A program made the position numbers and the translations under genes. Below the pieces are notes generated by a model. The model was not told where the DNA came from and did not search any database. It saw nothing but the letters and a program-made list of their open reading frames with translations. 64,000 nt of DNA from RYN-230 sp963844695 (GTDB lineage: Bacteria; Actinomycetota; Actinomycetes; Streptosporangiales; Streptosporangiaceae): positions 1 through 64,000 of the forward strand of contig CAWJPL010000020.1 of the NCBI GenBank assembly GCA_963844695.1, in the 5' to 3' direction. The first letter of the stretch is position 1. Each line of letters starts with the position of its first letter. Positions 7,596 to 19,000 of this stretch are shown here, in pieces.

Positions 7596-9392
7596 GTGAC
7601 CCGCACCGGGCACCACCAGCCGGCCAGCCCGCCCGCGGTGACCTGCCCGCACTGCGGGACCACCGTCCCGGACGCGCCGTTCTGCGGCTCCTGCGGCGCG
7701 CACCTGGCGCACCGGCGGCCGGGCGGGGCCGCCCGGAGAGCGCACTCCTACGCCGCGTTCCCAGACGAGAGGATGGCCCGGGTGAGCGTGGTGAGCTCGC
7801 TGTTCCCCCAGCTCGCCGGCCACTCCCGAGCCCCGTTCCGGGTGGCGTTCGCGGTGGCCGTGGGCGTTCTGGTGGTCGTGGCCGCCGCCGGGCTGCAGGC
7901 CCCGGTGATCGCGGTCAGCGCGCTCGCGGTGCCCCTGCTCTTCCTGGTCTACGTGTTCGAGATCGACCCGCTGGAGGTACGGTTCGCGGTGCCGGCCGCG
8001 CTCGTCTTCGTGGCCGGCGCCGCGCTGGGGGTGGGCTGGGGCCTGCTGCTGGGCCCGCTGGCCGCCGACTCCCTGCTGCCCACGTACTCGCCGTCGCTGC
8101 TCACCGGCGGGGTGCTGGTGTCCGCGGTGGTGGTCCCGGTGGCCGGCCTGCTGCTCATGGTGCTGCCCGTGGCGGTGCTGCGGCTGTGGCGGGCGCAGCC
8201 CAGCGAGGCGCTCGACGGGTTCACCGCCGGGGCCGCGGGGGCGCTGGGCCTGACCCTGGCCGCCACCCTGACCGAGCTGGCGCCGCTGCTGCGGCACGGG
8301 AACATGGTGCCGGGCTCCTCGGTGCTGGCCGTGCTGACCCAGGCGGTGGTCCGGGGGGTGAGCGTCCCGGTGGTGGCCGCGGCGTCCGCGGGCTACGTGG
8401 GCGCGGCGCTCTGGCAGCGGCGGGGCAGCGGCTCGGCGGCGGGCGGCCGCTGGCTCGCCTCGCCCCTGCTGGCGCTGGCCGCGGCGCTGGCGCTGGCCGT
8501 CGGGCTTGGCCTGGCCGACGACGCCGGGCTGCCGGACATCTCCCTGCTGGTGGTGCACCTGGCCGCGGCGGCGCTGGCCCTGCTGGCGGTGCGGGCCGGG
8601 CTGCATCACATCCTGCTGCATGAGCAGCGTGACGTGCGGATCGGGCCGCCGCGGGTGTGCCCGCACTGCTACCGGGTGGTGCCCGCGATGCCGTTCTGCC
8701 CCATGTGCGGGGTGGCCGAGCGGGCGACCGCGCTCAACCCGCTGCCGCTGGTCAGGACCCGCGTCCCGCCGGGCGGTTTCCCGCTGGCCAGGCGCGACCA
8801 GGTGGCCGCCGTCCGCCGTCTCGGCCACCGCCACGTGCTCACCGCCCTGATCGCCGGCCTGGGGGCGCTCACGGCCGTGCTGGTCGTGGTCGCCCTCGTC
8901 ACTCCCCCGCCGCCGGCCAGGCCGTGCACGTCGCTGGGCTGTTTCGCCCCCTTCGGCCCGGTGCCGGTGCATTCGCCGCACGTGTACACCGCCGCGCCGG
9001 GGTGGAGCGTGCGGTGGTATCCGGCGGACGCGGTGTTCAGCGCGCATCCCCCGGCGACCTCGGCGTCGGCCTCTGCGGACCAGCTGCGGCTCGAGTTCAC
9101 CGCCCCGGTCTCGCCCGCCGAGGATGGCCAGCTCGTGTTCGTCGGCATCCCCGCGGGCGGCCGCAGCGCGGCCGAGATCGTCGGGGCCCTGCAGCGGGCC
9201 AACGCCCCCAACGCCGTCCCTGACTATGTGCTGCCGGGGCCCAGCGTCGGCTACGTGCCCGGGTACGGCGAAGCGTTCCAGACCACGCCGAACAGCGCCG
9301 ACGCCACCGCGGTCAGGTTCGAGGTGGTGATCACCTGTGCGGTACGCAGTGGCTACGCCATCTGCGTCTACGCGGCCGGCCCCGCAGGTTGA
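7596..9392 (+). CDS. Polytopic membrane protein with two zinc ribbons
   Basis: 598 residues. An N-terminal zinc ribbon (Cys17, 20, 30, 33 in C-P-H-C...C-G-S-C) precedes a block of about eight hydrophobic helices. A second ribbon (C-P-H-C...C-P-M-C, about residues 355-371) precedes one more helix and a C-terminal extracytoplasmic part. The helix block with V-Y-V-F-E-I-D-P-L-E loosely recalls PrsW-like membrane proteins, but no E-E-x-x-K catalytic motif is seen. After the stop at 9392 a shifted frame continues V-D-L-N-R-I-V-N-H-P and ends at 9498, so the natural C-terminus is probably about 33 residues longer and a one-base error sits near 9385. Function unknown; coupling to the sedolisin suggests a role in its export or control. 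Confidence 0.7.
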   Translation: MTRTGHHQPASPPAVTCPHCGTTVPDAPFCGSCGAHLAHRRPGGAARRAHSYAAFPDERMARVSVVSSLFPQLAGHSRAPFRVAFAVAVGVLVVVAAAGLQAPVIAVSALAVPLLFLVYVFEIDPLEVRFAVPAALVFVAGAALGVGWGLLLGPLAADSLLPTYSPSLLTGGVLVSAVVVPVAGLLLMVLPVAVLRLWRAQPSEALDGFTAGAAGALGLTLAATLTELAPLLRHGNMVPGSSVLAVLTQAVVRGVSVPVVAAASAGYVGAALWQRRGSGSAAGGRWLASPLLALAAALALAVGLGLADDAGLPDISLLVVHLAAAALALLAVRAGLHHILLHEQRDVRIGPPRVCPHCYRVVPAMPFCPMCGVAERATALNPLPLVRTRVPPGGFPLARRDQVAAVRRLGHRHVLTALIAGLGALTAVLVVVALVTPPPPARPCTSLGCFAPFGPVPVHSPHVYTAAPGWSVRWYPADAVFSAHPPATSASASADQLRLEFTAPVSPAEDGQLVFVGIPAGGRSAAEIVGALQRANAPNAVPDYVLPGPSVGYVPGYGEAFQTTPNSADATAVRFEVVITCAVRSGYAICVYAAGPAG

Positions 9393-9460
9393 CCTGAACC
9401 GCATCGTGAACCACCCGACCCCGTCGAAGCTCGCCCTCGCGCTGTGGGCCGACCCGGACG

Positions 9461-10402
9461 TCAACGGTGTCCGCTGGAAGGGCCAGACCTTCCCCTGATC
9501 GTCAGCTGACCGCGCCGGGCGGAGGTGGCTTTGAGCAGGTCGGCGAGCTGCCTGGCGTTGGCCTGGGCGTAGTCGCGGTAGCAGTTGTTGAACAGGACGT
9601 GGGTGTCCTGGGCGTCGCGCGCCAGGGCGGCGATCCTGGGCGCCCATTCGTTCAGCTCGCCGTCGCTGTAGCGGTAACCGAACCGCTCGTGGATGTCCTT
9701 GCTGTCCCATTTCTCGGAGTGGCCGTGGAGCCGGACGACGGCCAGGTCAGAGGTGGCGGCCAGGACCGGGGGAATGGAGTCCCGGTGCCCCTGGGGCATG
9801 TCGACGCAGACGTACGGCAGCTGGTGGGCGGCGAGGAAGTCCAGGGTCTCGCGCTGGTTGTCCGGGGTCATCCAGGTGTGGTTGCGGAACTCCACGCAGA
9901 CCCGCCGCGGCGCCGCGCGCTGGGCGCAGGCCAGGATGTACTCCTTGCGGGCCCGGGAGATGGGGAACCAGGGCGGGAACTGCAGCAGGATCGCCCCGAG
10001 CTTGCCCGCCTGGTGCAGGGGCTCGAGCGCCGACAGGAACCGCTGCCACGCCTCGTCGACGACCGCAGGGTCCATGTCCTTGAGGTACACCCGGTCTTTG
10101 CCGGTCTTCTCGGCGGCCGGCCGCAGGTCCTTCGGCAGCGCCGCGACCCGGGTCGGGTGCTGGGTGAACAAGCTGAACGCCTTGACGTCGAAGGTGAACC
10201 CGGCCGGGGTCCGCGCGGCCCAGGCCGCGGCGGTCTGCTCGGCGGGCAGCGCGTAGTAGGTGGCGTCTACCTCGACCAGGCCGAACTGGCGGGCGTAGTA
10301 GCGCAGCCGCCGCTCCGGGGTGTCCGCCTCCGGCGGATACCAGCCCGACTCCAGCAGCGTCCGGTCGGTCCACGACGCCGTGCCTACCTGGACCTGCCCC
10401 AT
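9461..10402 (-). CDS. DUF72 (YecE-like) protein
   Basis: 313 residues with a TIM-barrel DUF72 pattern: V-G-T-A-S-W-T-D near the N-terminus, V-E-V-D-A-T-Y-Y-A-L-P, F-D-V-K-A-F, I-L-L-Q-F-P-P-W, V-E-F-R-N-H-T-W and H-V-L-F-N-N-C-Y-R-D-Y-A-Q-A-N-A. The biochemical role of DUF72 is not established. The 3' end overlaps the shifted tail of the convergent zinc-ribbon gene by about 38 bases. Confidence 0.88.
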   Translation of the reverse strand: MGQVQVGTASWTDRTLLESGWYPPEADTPERRLRYYARQFGLVEVDATYYALPAEQTAAAWAARTPAGFTFDVKAFSLFTQHPTRVAALPKDLRPAAEKTGKDRVYLKDMDPAVVDEAWQRFLSALEPLHQAGKLGAILLQFPPWFPISRARKEYILACAQRAAPRRVCVEFRNHTWMTPDNQRETLDFLAAHQLPYVCVDMPQGHRDSIPPVLAATSDLAVVRLHGHSEKWDSKDIHERFGYRYSDGELNEWAPRIAALARDAQDTHVLFNNCYRDYAQANARQLADLLKATSARRGQLTIRGRSGPSSGHR

Positions 10403-10480
10403 ATCCGCACCTTAAGAGGCGCACGGACCTGCCCAGCACACCCCAGGCCGGCCAATTTTGCGTTCGGTACCGTTCAGTGC

Positions 10481-11137
10481 ATGACGATCGTGCCTGATAC
10501 GAAGGACTGGACCTGGGTGCTGCAGCGGCCCTGCCCGGAATGCGGCCTGGACACCCAGGGTTTTCCCCGCGAGGCGGTCGCCGGGATGACCCGCGACAAC
10601 GCCGCGGCGTGGCAGGACGCTCTGACCGGGCCCGGTGACGCGCGGCGCCGCCCAGCCCCCGGGACCTGGTCAGCCTTGGAGTACGGCTGCCATGTCCGCG
10701 ACGTCCTGCGGCTGTATGACGAGCGGCTGCAGCTGATGCTGGCCGAGGACGACCCCCTGTACCCCAACTGGGATCAGGACGCTACCGCGGTGGCGGACCG
10801 TTACGGCGAGCAGGATCCCGTCGTGGTGGCCGCTGAACTGGCCGAAGCCGCCGAGGCCATCGCGGTCCGGTTCGAGGGCGTGAGCGCCGGTCAGTGGCAG
10901 CGCACCGGCCGGCGCAGCGACGGCGCCCATTTCACGGTCGAGACGTTCGCCCGCTACTTCATCCACGACCCGGTCCATCACCTCTACGACGTCACGGGGG
11001 CCCGGCATGCGCCGGCCTGTTCAGTGACGGCGCCGTGGTGCACTCGCCACATCGTGTACGACACCGCTGACGTGCGGCCAGTTTTCGAAAACGAAACCCG
11101 CCGGCCCTCCTGGCACGCGGATCAGTCCGGGCACTAG
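10481..11137 (+). CDS. DinB-fold protein
   Basis: 218 residues from ATG 10481. The four-helix DinB pattern is visible: W-S-A-L-E-Y-G-C-H-V-R-D-V-L near residue 67 and F-A-R-Y-F-I-H-D-P-V-H-H-L-Y-D-V near 157, giving the three His positions expected for a metal site. Related proteins use mycothiol or bacillithiol. Residues after about 175 do not resemble the family, whose members usually end just after the second His motif, so the last ~40 residues may be read-through caused by a lost stop or an indel. Confidence 0.8.
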   Translation: MTIVPDTKDWTWVLQRPCPECGLDTQGFPREAVAGMTRDNAAAWQDALTGPGDARRRPAPGTWSALEYGCHVRDVLRLYDERLQLMLAEDDPLYPNWDQDATAVADRYGEQDPVVVAAELAEAAEAIAVRFEGVSAGQWQRTGRRSDGAHFTVETFARYFIHDPVHHLYDVTGARHAPACSVTAPWCTRHIVYDTADVRPVFENETRRPSWHADQSGH

Positions 11138-11149
11138 CGGGGGAGCGGG

Positions 11150-12367
11150 ATGCGGGTCGTGGTGGTGGGAGCCGGGTTCGCGGGGCTGATGGCGGCGTAC
11201 CGGATCGTGCAGGCCGGCCACGAGGTGGTGGTCCTGGAGGCGCGCGACCGGGTCGGCGGCCGCGTGTGGTCAGACGAACTCATCCCTGGTGACCCACGGA
11301 CGGTGATCGAGCGCGGCGCTGAGTTCGTGCTGGACGGCTACGACGTCATGCGGGCGGTCCTGGCCGAGCTGGGCCTGGGGCTCGCGGACACGGTCATGTC
11401 GTACTACCACCGGGAGTACCGCGGCGGCGCGGCCGCGGCACCGGAGGAGGTGGCCCGCTGCGCGGCGGACGTAGCGGCCGCCGCGGCGCTGGCGGCGGCG
11501 GGCACCTCGCTGGCCCAGGTGGTGGCGGGCTGGCCGGCCTCACCGGCGCTGGCGGCGTACCTGTCCCGCGTCGAGGTCACCAACGGCGTCAGCGCCGACG
11601 TCCTCGCCGCCACGGCGGTCAGCGACGTCACCGCGGGGTTCGGGCCCCGGCCGTGCTGGCGGGTGCCCGGCGGGAACCAGCGGCTGGCCCGGGAACTGGC
11701 CAGCCGGCTGGGGCCATCGGTGCACTGCCGCCGTCCGGCCCGGTCCATCCAGCAAGATCACGAGGGGGTGCGGGTGCTCACCGACGACGGGGAGGCCGCC
11801 GGCGACGCGGCCATCGTCGCGGTGCCCCTGGCCGTGCTGCGCCGCCTGCCCTTCGCCCCGCCCGTCCCCGACGCCTGCCGGCGCGCCTGGCAGCGTGCGG
11901 GCCTGGCGCACAACGCCAAGCTGCACGTGCCGCTGACCCGCCCGGCTGCCCCCTCGGCCGTGCAGAGCGTGCCGGGGAAGTTCTGGACCTGGACCGCGGC
12001 CGACGCGACGGGCCAGGTCCAGCCGGTCCTGCACTCCTTCGGCGGCACCGAGCCGGGCCTGGCCGCCCTGACCCGGCCCGTCACGGGCGCGACCTGGGCG
12101 TCCCGGGTCGCCGCGCTCCGTCCCGAGCTGGGCCTGGACGTGACCCGGGCCCTGCTCACTACCTGGAACGACGATCCCTGGGCGGGCGAGTCCTACTCCG
12201 CGCTGACCGTCGCCGTGGCCGCCGGTGACGAGGAACTCCTCGCTGCGCCGGCAGGCCGGGTCCACATCGCCGGCGAGCACAGCGCCGGGGACTGGGCCGG
12301 CCTGATGGAAGGAGCGCTGCGGTCGGGCGAGCGCGCGGCCCGGGAGGTACTCGCCGGGGCGGGCTGA
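11150..12367 (+). CDS. Flavin-dependent amine oxidase
   Basis: 405 residues. The FAD-binding Rossmann motif V-V-G-A-G-F-A-G-L begins at residue 5 and is followed by L-E-A-R-D-R-V-G-G-R, the amine-oxidase signature. A C-terminal I-A-G-E-H-S-A-G-D-W-A-G-L-M-E-G-A motif closes the FAD site. The family oxidises amines to imines with release of peroxide; the substrate is not evident. The start follows a GGGGGAGCGGG ribosome site, 13 bases after the DinB gene. Confidence 0.9.
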   Translation: MRVVVVGAGFAGLMAAYRIVQAGHEVVVLEARDRVGGRVWSDELIPGDPRTVIERGAEFVLDGYDVMRAVLAELGLGLADTVMSYYHREYRGGAAAAPEEVARCAADVAAAAALAAAGTSLAQVVAGWPASPALAAYLSRVEVTNGVSADVLAATAVSDVTAGFGPRPCWRVPGGNQRLARELASRLGPSVHCRRPARSIQQDHEGVRVLTDDGEAAGDAAIVAVPLAVLRRLPFAPPVPDACRRAWQRAGLAHNAKLHVPLTRPAAPSAVQSVPGKFWTWTAADATGQVQPVLHSFGGTEPGLAALTRPVTGATWASRVAALRPELGLDVTRALLTTWNDDPWAGESYSALTVAVAAGDEELLAAPAGRVHIAGEHSAGDWAGLMEGALRSGERAAREVLAGAG

Positions 12368-12389
12368 CTGGTTCCTGCCGGGCGGCTGG

Positions 12390-13990
12390 TCAGCCCCGGC
12401 CGGGGATCCTGACGACGGCGGCGCTGCTGGCCCGCACGGTCAGGCCGAGCGTGGTCCCGGGGTCGGCGGGCAGCGCGCTCCAGGTGCCGTCCCAGGAAGT
12501 GCCGCCGGTGATCGCCGCGCCGCCGAGGGTGGCGTCGCTTCCGGTGGCATCTCCTGCCTCCTGTCCGGCCAGGGTCATCACCTGCGCCCCCGGCCCGGGC
12601 GCGGCGATCGTCACGGCCGCGTCCGCGGCCTCCGCTCCCTGGGTCTTGTTGATGATCGTGACGTAGTCCCAGCTGGCCCCTTCGACGCCGTAGGCGGTCA
12701 GGTTGACGCCTCCCGCGTTCTCGATCGCCACGGGCCTGACCCGCCCCGCCGAGCCCAGGGTGAACGCTTTGATCCCGTAGCCCTTGGGGGTGACCGCGTA
12801 GCCTTCGCCGGGCCCGGCCGGACCCGGCACGATGGTGTCGGTACGGAGCCACTGCTTGTTGTGGAAGTTCACTCCCCCGGCCGCGTGCGCGGCCCACCAG
12901 TGCAGGTAGTCCAGGGCCCACAGCGCCGACGCGAACCCGTCGCTCGCTCCCGGGACACCGCCGAGGTAGTCGTTCGACTCGGTGAGCCGGTAGGGCAGGC
13001 CCGCAGCGACCACCGGGGCGAGATAGTTCTCGTAGAACCACGGGTACGGCGTGTACGTGGTGCCCTGAGGCTGAGCCCCGACTGCGGTGCCGTGCACCCA
13101 TTCGGGGCTGACAGCATGTTGCTGATCGCCTGCCGGGCGGTGGTCCTCCCCGGCCCTCCCCCGACGTAGTAGTGCTGGGAGATGTCCGCCAGCCGGCCGG
13201 AGCCCCGTTCGTCGGCGGCGAACCGCTCGGTCCACGACACGCCGCGGTCAGGGTCGGGGGTCCAGGTCATCGGGCTGTAGGCACCGGTGTCCGGTCCGGT
13301 CAGCGGCGCACCCGGCGCCGCCTCCGCGACCGCGTCGGCGAAGCTGTGCCAGGTGGCCAGGTACGACGAGTACGCGCTGCCCGGCACGCCCGAGATGTCC
13401 TCGTAGATCGCCGGGTCGAGCGGCCGGCCCGCGTAGGAGTGGAAGTCATGCCAGTCCGGCTCGTTCCCGATGGCGAAGCTGGCCACGTTCTCCCGGAAGC
13501 GGCCCCAGATATGCGCCGCCGCCTGGGCGTTGATCGATTTCAGCTCCGGGATGGGCTTGGCCCGGGGGTTGAGCAGGCGGAACGTGTAGATGACCCGCAC
13601 CCCGGCCGCGGCGGCGAACGCAAACAGGTTGTCGACCCCGGTGAAGCCATCGCGCCCGGTGCCCGCCGGGATGAACTGGTCCACTGAGCCGCCACCGACC
13701 CGGAGGTTACGCAGCCCGGCGTTGCGGAACAGGGTGAGCAGCGAACTGTTCGCCGGGTCGAACAGGTACCCCGGCACGCCAGCGTTGCCGGGGTTGAGCG
13801 GCCCGCGCTCGAAGCTCAGCCCCGCGAAGTCTTCCGGAATCACCGGCCCCGGAGGCCCGGCGCGAAGGGTGATCGTGACCGGGCGGACGGCCGGCCGGGC
13901 GTCCGCGGGCCCGGGCGGCCGGTCACGCCACCGGGAGAAGAACGGCATCCTCAGCCCGGCCAGGGCGGGCACGCCCGCGCGCCGCAACAC
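12390..13990 (-). pseudogene. GH79-family glycoside hydrolase, one apparent frameshift
   Basis: Read in two frames it gives one protein of about 530 residues. The N-terminal frame (13990 to about 13110) carries a (beta/alpha)8 barrel with the acid/base Glu in A-I-G-N-E-P-D-W-H. After a one-base shift at a G-run near 13104-13107, the second frame continues P-E-W-V-H-G-T-A-V and carries the nucleophile Glu in Y-R-L-T-E-S-N-D-Y, then a beta-sandwich C-terminal domain ending at 12390. These features fit clan GH-A family GH79 (beta-glucuronidase-type). Both catalytic residues are intact, so a sequence error is likelier than decay. The true start is uncertain; a short hydrophobic N-terminus is present but is not a convincing signal peptide. 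Confidence 0.75.
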
Positions 13991-14061
13991 GCCGTGAGCA
14001 GCATGACCCCGTCATGCCCGGTCACGGGAGCGGCCTAACCACCCCGAGCCGGGCGGGCCGC

Positions 14062-14953
<892 letters not shown>

Positions 14954-15141
14954 CGAGGTCATGACCGTGCGTCCGCAGGCATCCCGGCGGTACCGGCCAA
15001 CCCGGGACAAAGTCTTCGATCATGACCCGCGAAAAGGTAAACCATCGCGGCGCGCTCGCCGTCTACTGACGGGCGGCGCACCGCACCAGGCATGCGGGAT
15101 CCAACGGGCCGCGCCCAGCACCGGGGAGGGACAACATACCC

Positions 15142-15588
15142 ATGGCCGCCACGCTCCAGGAGACCCTGCTCGCGCCGGGCACCCAGCCACAGGTACTGGC
15201 CGACTGCTACACGCTGATCGAGCAGGAGCTTTCAGACAAGTCAGGGATGTCCGGGGCCGCGGTCAAGCTGGCCTACAAGACGGTGAACACCTTCATGCCC
15301 GGCCACGTCCACCACATGGTGGAGGTCCTGCTTCCGGACATGGTGGCCCAGCTGGAGCCGTTCTGGGCGGACTTCTGCGCGTCGGGCAGCTCCGGGTTCG
15401 GGGACTACCTGGCCAAGCGCGGCGACGAGGTGACGCAGGCCCTGCTCTCGGTGAGCGACGCCCGGGCCGCGGGCTCCGGCCGGCCCACGGTCGTCAAGGC
15501 GTACAGCAGCGTCCGCGGAAGTGCCGTCAAGCACGTCGCGGCCGCACTCCCCCGCGTCGGTGACCTGGTGCAGAAGTACGCGGGCTGA
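15142..15588 (+). CDS. Conserved actinobacterial protein (DUF6918-like)
   Basis: 148 residues, mostly helical: L-Q-E-T-L-L-A-P-G-T near the start, a central D-K-S-G-M-S-G-A-A-V-K-L-A-Y-K, then R-G-D-E-V-T-Q-A-L-L and a C-terminal H-V-A-A-A-L-P-R-V-G-D-L-V-Q-K-Y-A-G. This pattern is widespread in actinomycetes with no known function; the DUF number is from memory and not certain. It is the first gene after the purine tract and has a GGGAGGG ribosome site 11 bases upstream. Confidence 0.75.
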   Translation: MAATLQETLLAPGTQPQVLADCYTLIEQELSDKSGMSGAAVKLAYKTVNTFMPGHVHHMVEVLLPDMVAQLEPFWADFCASGSSGFGDYLAKRGDEVTQALLSVSDARAAGSGRPTVVKAYSSVRGSAVKHVAAALPRVGDLVQKYAG

Positions 15589-15597
15589 CCACTGGCG

Positions 15598-15934
15598 TCA
15601 GCGGGCGCCCCTGCTCCAGGCGTCCGTGCTCTTACTGCAGGCGGCGTAGCGCACCGAGGCGCTGACGACCGCCTGATCTGACGTCAGCCTCGGGCAGACG
15701 TCCTTCATGGCCAGGACGCTGAGCATGAGCACGCCCAGCAGGCTGAGCACCATGACGCAGATCAGCACCGTCCGCCGCGCTGACCTGGCCGGGATGGACC
15801 TTGGTGACCGGCACGGGGTCCGGGGCCGGCAGCCGGGCGAAGGCGGCGAACATCGATTTGAGCCGGGGGTCGGCCGCCTGCAGAACCTGCTCGATCTGAT
15901 CAAGGATCTGCTGCTGGCGGTCAGGCAGGCTCAT
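15598..15934 (-). pseudogene. DUF3040-like single-span membrane protein, one apparent frameshift
   Basis: Starts at ATG 15934 behind GGAG. The N-terminal frame reads M-S-L-P-D-R-Q-Q-Q-I-L-D-Q-I-E-Q-V-L-Q-A-A-D-P-R-L, the typical amphipathic start of DUF3040 proteins. A one-base shift near 15785 moves to the frame S-A-R-R-T-V-L-I-C-V-M-V-L-S-L-L-G-V, a transmembrane helix, and a short tail ending at 15598. About 111 residues in total. DUF3040 proteins are small actinobacterial membrane proteins of unknown role. The lesion is in a GCGGCGG stretch. Confidence 0.65.
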
Positions 15935-16089
15935 CTGGCTCTCCGGGGCAGCACGCAAGGCGAGATCCTGCTCGGCACGCTAGCCGGCCCGGGGTCACGC
16001 CGGCCCCGGCGATGCTGGGCGGCCTGCGGGCCCGGCTTTATTGGCGTGGCCGTCTGTCGGTGGTACCTGGCATCCTTGATGATGTGGCG

Positions 16090-19000
16090 ATGCGGGTAGC
16101 GACCCCAGTCCTGGTCGGCCGGTCCGGCCAGCTTTCGGTGCTGGATACGGCGCTCACGGACGCCTGCGGCGGCCATCCGTCCGCCGTGCTGGTCGGCGGC
16201 GAGGCGGGGGTGGGCAAGTCCCGCCTGGTGAGCGAGTTCGCAGAGCGCTCACGCGGCAAGGGCGCGCGGGTGCTGGCCGGAGGCTGCCTGGAGCTCGGCG
16301 TGGACGGCCTGCCGTTCGCCCCCTTCACCTCAATGCTCCGCGACCTGGCCCGTGACATCGGCGCGGACGGCATCGCCGCGCTGCTGCCCGGCGGCACGAC
16401 CAGGGAACTGGCCCGGCTGCTCCCGGAGTTCGGCGAGCCGGCCGGGACCGGTGACGCGGGCGAGGCCCGGGCCCGGCTGTTCGAGCAGGTGTTCGTCCTG
16501 CTGGAGCAGCTGGCCGAGGCCAGCCCGGTGGTCATGGTCATCGAGGACGCGCACTGGGCCGACCGTTCGACCAGGGATCTGCTGGCCTTCCTGATCCGTA
16601 ACCAGCGGGCCCTGGATGGCCTGCTGATCGTCGTGATCTACCGGTCCGACGAGCTGCACCGTTCCCACCCGCTGCGGCCGCTGCTCGCGGAGCTCGACCG
16701 GATCGGCTGGGTCACCCGGATGGAACTGGGACGGCTGTCCGGCCCGGACACCGGCGAACTCGTGGCCCGGCTCCTGGGCCACGAGCCGGCCGAGGAGGTG
16801 CTCGAGACGGTCTACCGCCGTACCGAGGGCAACCCGCTGTTCGTGGAAGCGCTGCTCGGTGAGGGCGAGCTGGGATCCGGGCTGCCCGAGTCGCTGCGGG
16901 ACCTGCTGGTCGCGGGGGTCCGGCGGCTGCCGGAGGACACGCAGGAACTGGTCCGGGTCACGAGCGCGGGCGGCGAGCGGGTCGGCCACGCCCTGCTGGC
17001 CGCGGTCACCGGGCTGGACAACGCCGGGCTCGCCCGGGCGCTGCGGCCCGCAGTGGCCGCGAACGTCCTGCTGACCGACGCCGACGGCTTCGCCTTCCGG
17101 CACGCCCTCATCCGTGAGGCCATGCACGACGAGTTGCTGCCCGGCGAGGGCAGCCAGCTGCACAGCCGGTTCGCCGAGGCGATCAGCGCCGATCCGGCGC
17201 TGGTGCCGCCCGGCCGCGCCGCGGCCGAGCAGGCTCATCACTGGTACTCAGCCCACGACACGACCTGGGCCCTGATCAGTGCCTGGCAGGCCGCGGAAGA
17301 ATCCGGCCGCGCGCTGGCCTACGCCGAGCAGCTCGCGATGCTGTCGCGCGTGCTGGAGCTGTGGGAGCAGGTTCCGGGCGCGGAGCAGCGCATCGGTACC
17401 AGCAAGCTGGCCGTGCTCGAGGCGGCGGTGCGGACCGCCGAGCTGGCCGGGGAGTTCGACCGCGGCGTCATCCTGGCCAAGGCCGCCCTGCGGGAGATCG
17501 ACGTCGGCGCGGACCCGGTCCGGGCCGCGCTCCTGCTGAAGACCCGCGGCCACCTCAAGAAGCAGCTCGGCCGTGATGACTATCCCGACGACCTGCGAGA
17601 GGCCGCCCGGCTGGTCCCCGCCGACCCGCCGAGCCCGGCCCGGGCCCGGGTGCTCGAAGCGCTGGCCCACGACATCCACCACCGCCAGGGCGGCTACGAC
17701 GACGCCGAGTTCCGGGCCCACGCCGAAGAGGCCGTGGCCGTGGCCCGGCAAGCTGGCGACACCGCCACCGAAGCGGCCGCACTGATCACCCTGGCCTGCG
17801 CCGAGCCGCTCAGCGGGGACATGGAGGGCATCCGGTCACTGCTAGCTGAGGCCCGCGCCCTCGCCGTCCGGGCGGACGCCTACCAGCCGCTGCTGCGGGC
17901 CGACATTACCGAGTCAGACATGCTGGAAGGCATGGGCCAGCACGAGCTGGCCGCCACCGTGGCCCGGGCCGGAATCACGGCCGCCCGGCGGTACGGACTC
18001 GCCCGGACCTCGGGCGCGGTGCTGGCCATCAACCTGGCCGAGCCGCTCGTGTCGCTGGGCCGGTGGGATGAGGCGGGCGAGGTCATCGAGCGCGCGCTCC
18101 AGCTCCTTCCACCGCGGCTGAGCAGGTCCTCGCTCTGGCGGCTCTCCGGCGACATGGCCCTGGCCCGCGGCGACCTCGACGCCGCGGCTGAGGCCCTGGC
18201 ATCGGTCCGGGCCGGGGTCGAGGGCACCCGGTTCAAGGACGAGCACCAGTTGCCGCTGGCCCGGCTGGAAACCGAACTGCGGCTGGCGCAAGGCAGGCCC
18301 GCCGCTGCCCTGACCGCCATCGAGGACGCGCTTGATGGCTTTGACCTGCTGCGCAGTCCTCGTTACGGCTGGCCCCTGCTGGCCGCGGGTGTCCGCGCCT
18401 GCGCTCTCGCAGCCACGGCCCGCGACCAGGCCCTCACCACCCGGGCGATGGCGCTGCGCGACCGGCTGCGCGCCGCGGCCGGCAAGCTCTCCGCGGAGGG
18501 GCTGGCCCAGCACGCGCACCAGCTGACCGTGGCTGCCGAGCTGATGAGTACCGACGGCTCACCTGCGGGCCCCAGGCCAGGCCAGGCTCCGCCAGCCGGC
18601 GGCGCCCGGGCCGCCTGGGACGACGCGGCCCAGGCCTGGGAGGCGGTGGGCCAGCCCTACCCGCTGGCCGACGCCCTGCTGCGCGCGGCCGAGATAGCAC
18701 TGAGCGCCGGTGACCGCGCCGGCGCCGGTACCCGGCTGCGCCGGGCCCGCCTGCTAGCTGAGGGGCTAGGCGCCCGGCCGCTGAGCGGCGACATAACCCA
18801 GCTCGCCCGGCGGGGCAGGATCTCCCTCGCCCGCGAGGTGGCGGCCACGGACGACGAGGCCGCGGCCGGGGCGGCCGCGCTGACCCCGGTTCCCGGCGAG
18901 CCCCCGCTGGGGCTGACGGCCCGGGAGTACGAGGTGCTCCGGCTCGTCGCGGCCGGGCACAGCAACCGGGAGATCGCCAGCGAGCTGTTCATCTCCTCAA

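Noticed and set aside
7572..9710. 712-codon minus-strand frame opposite the zinc-ribbon gene
   Set aside because: Arg/Gly/His-rich mirror of a GC-rich gene with no domain; typical antisense frame.
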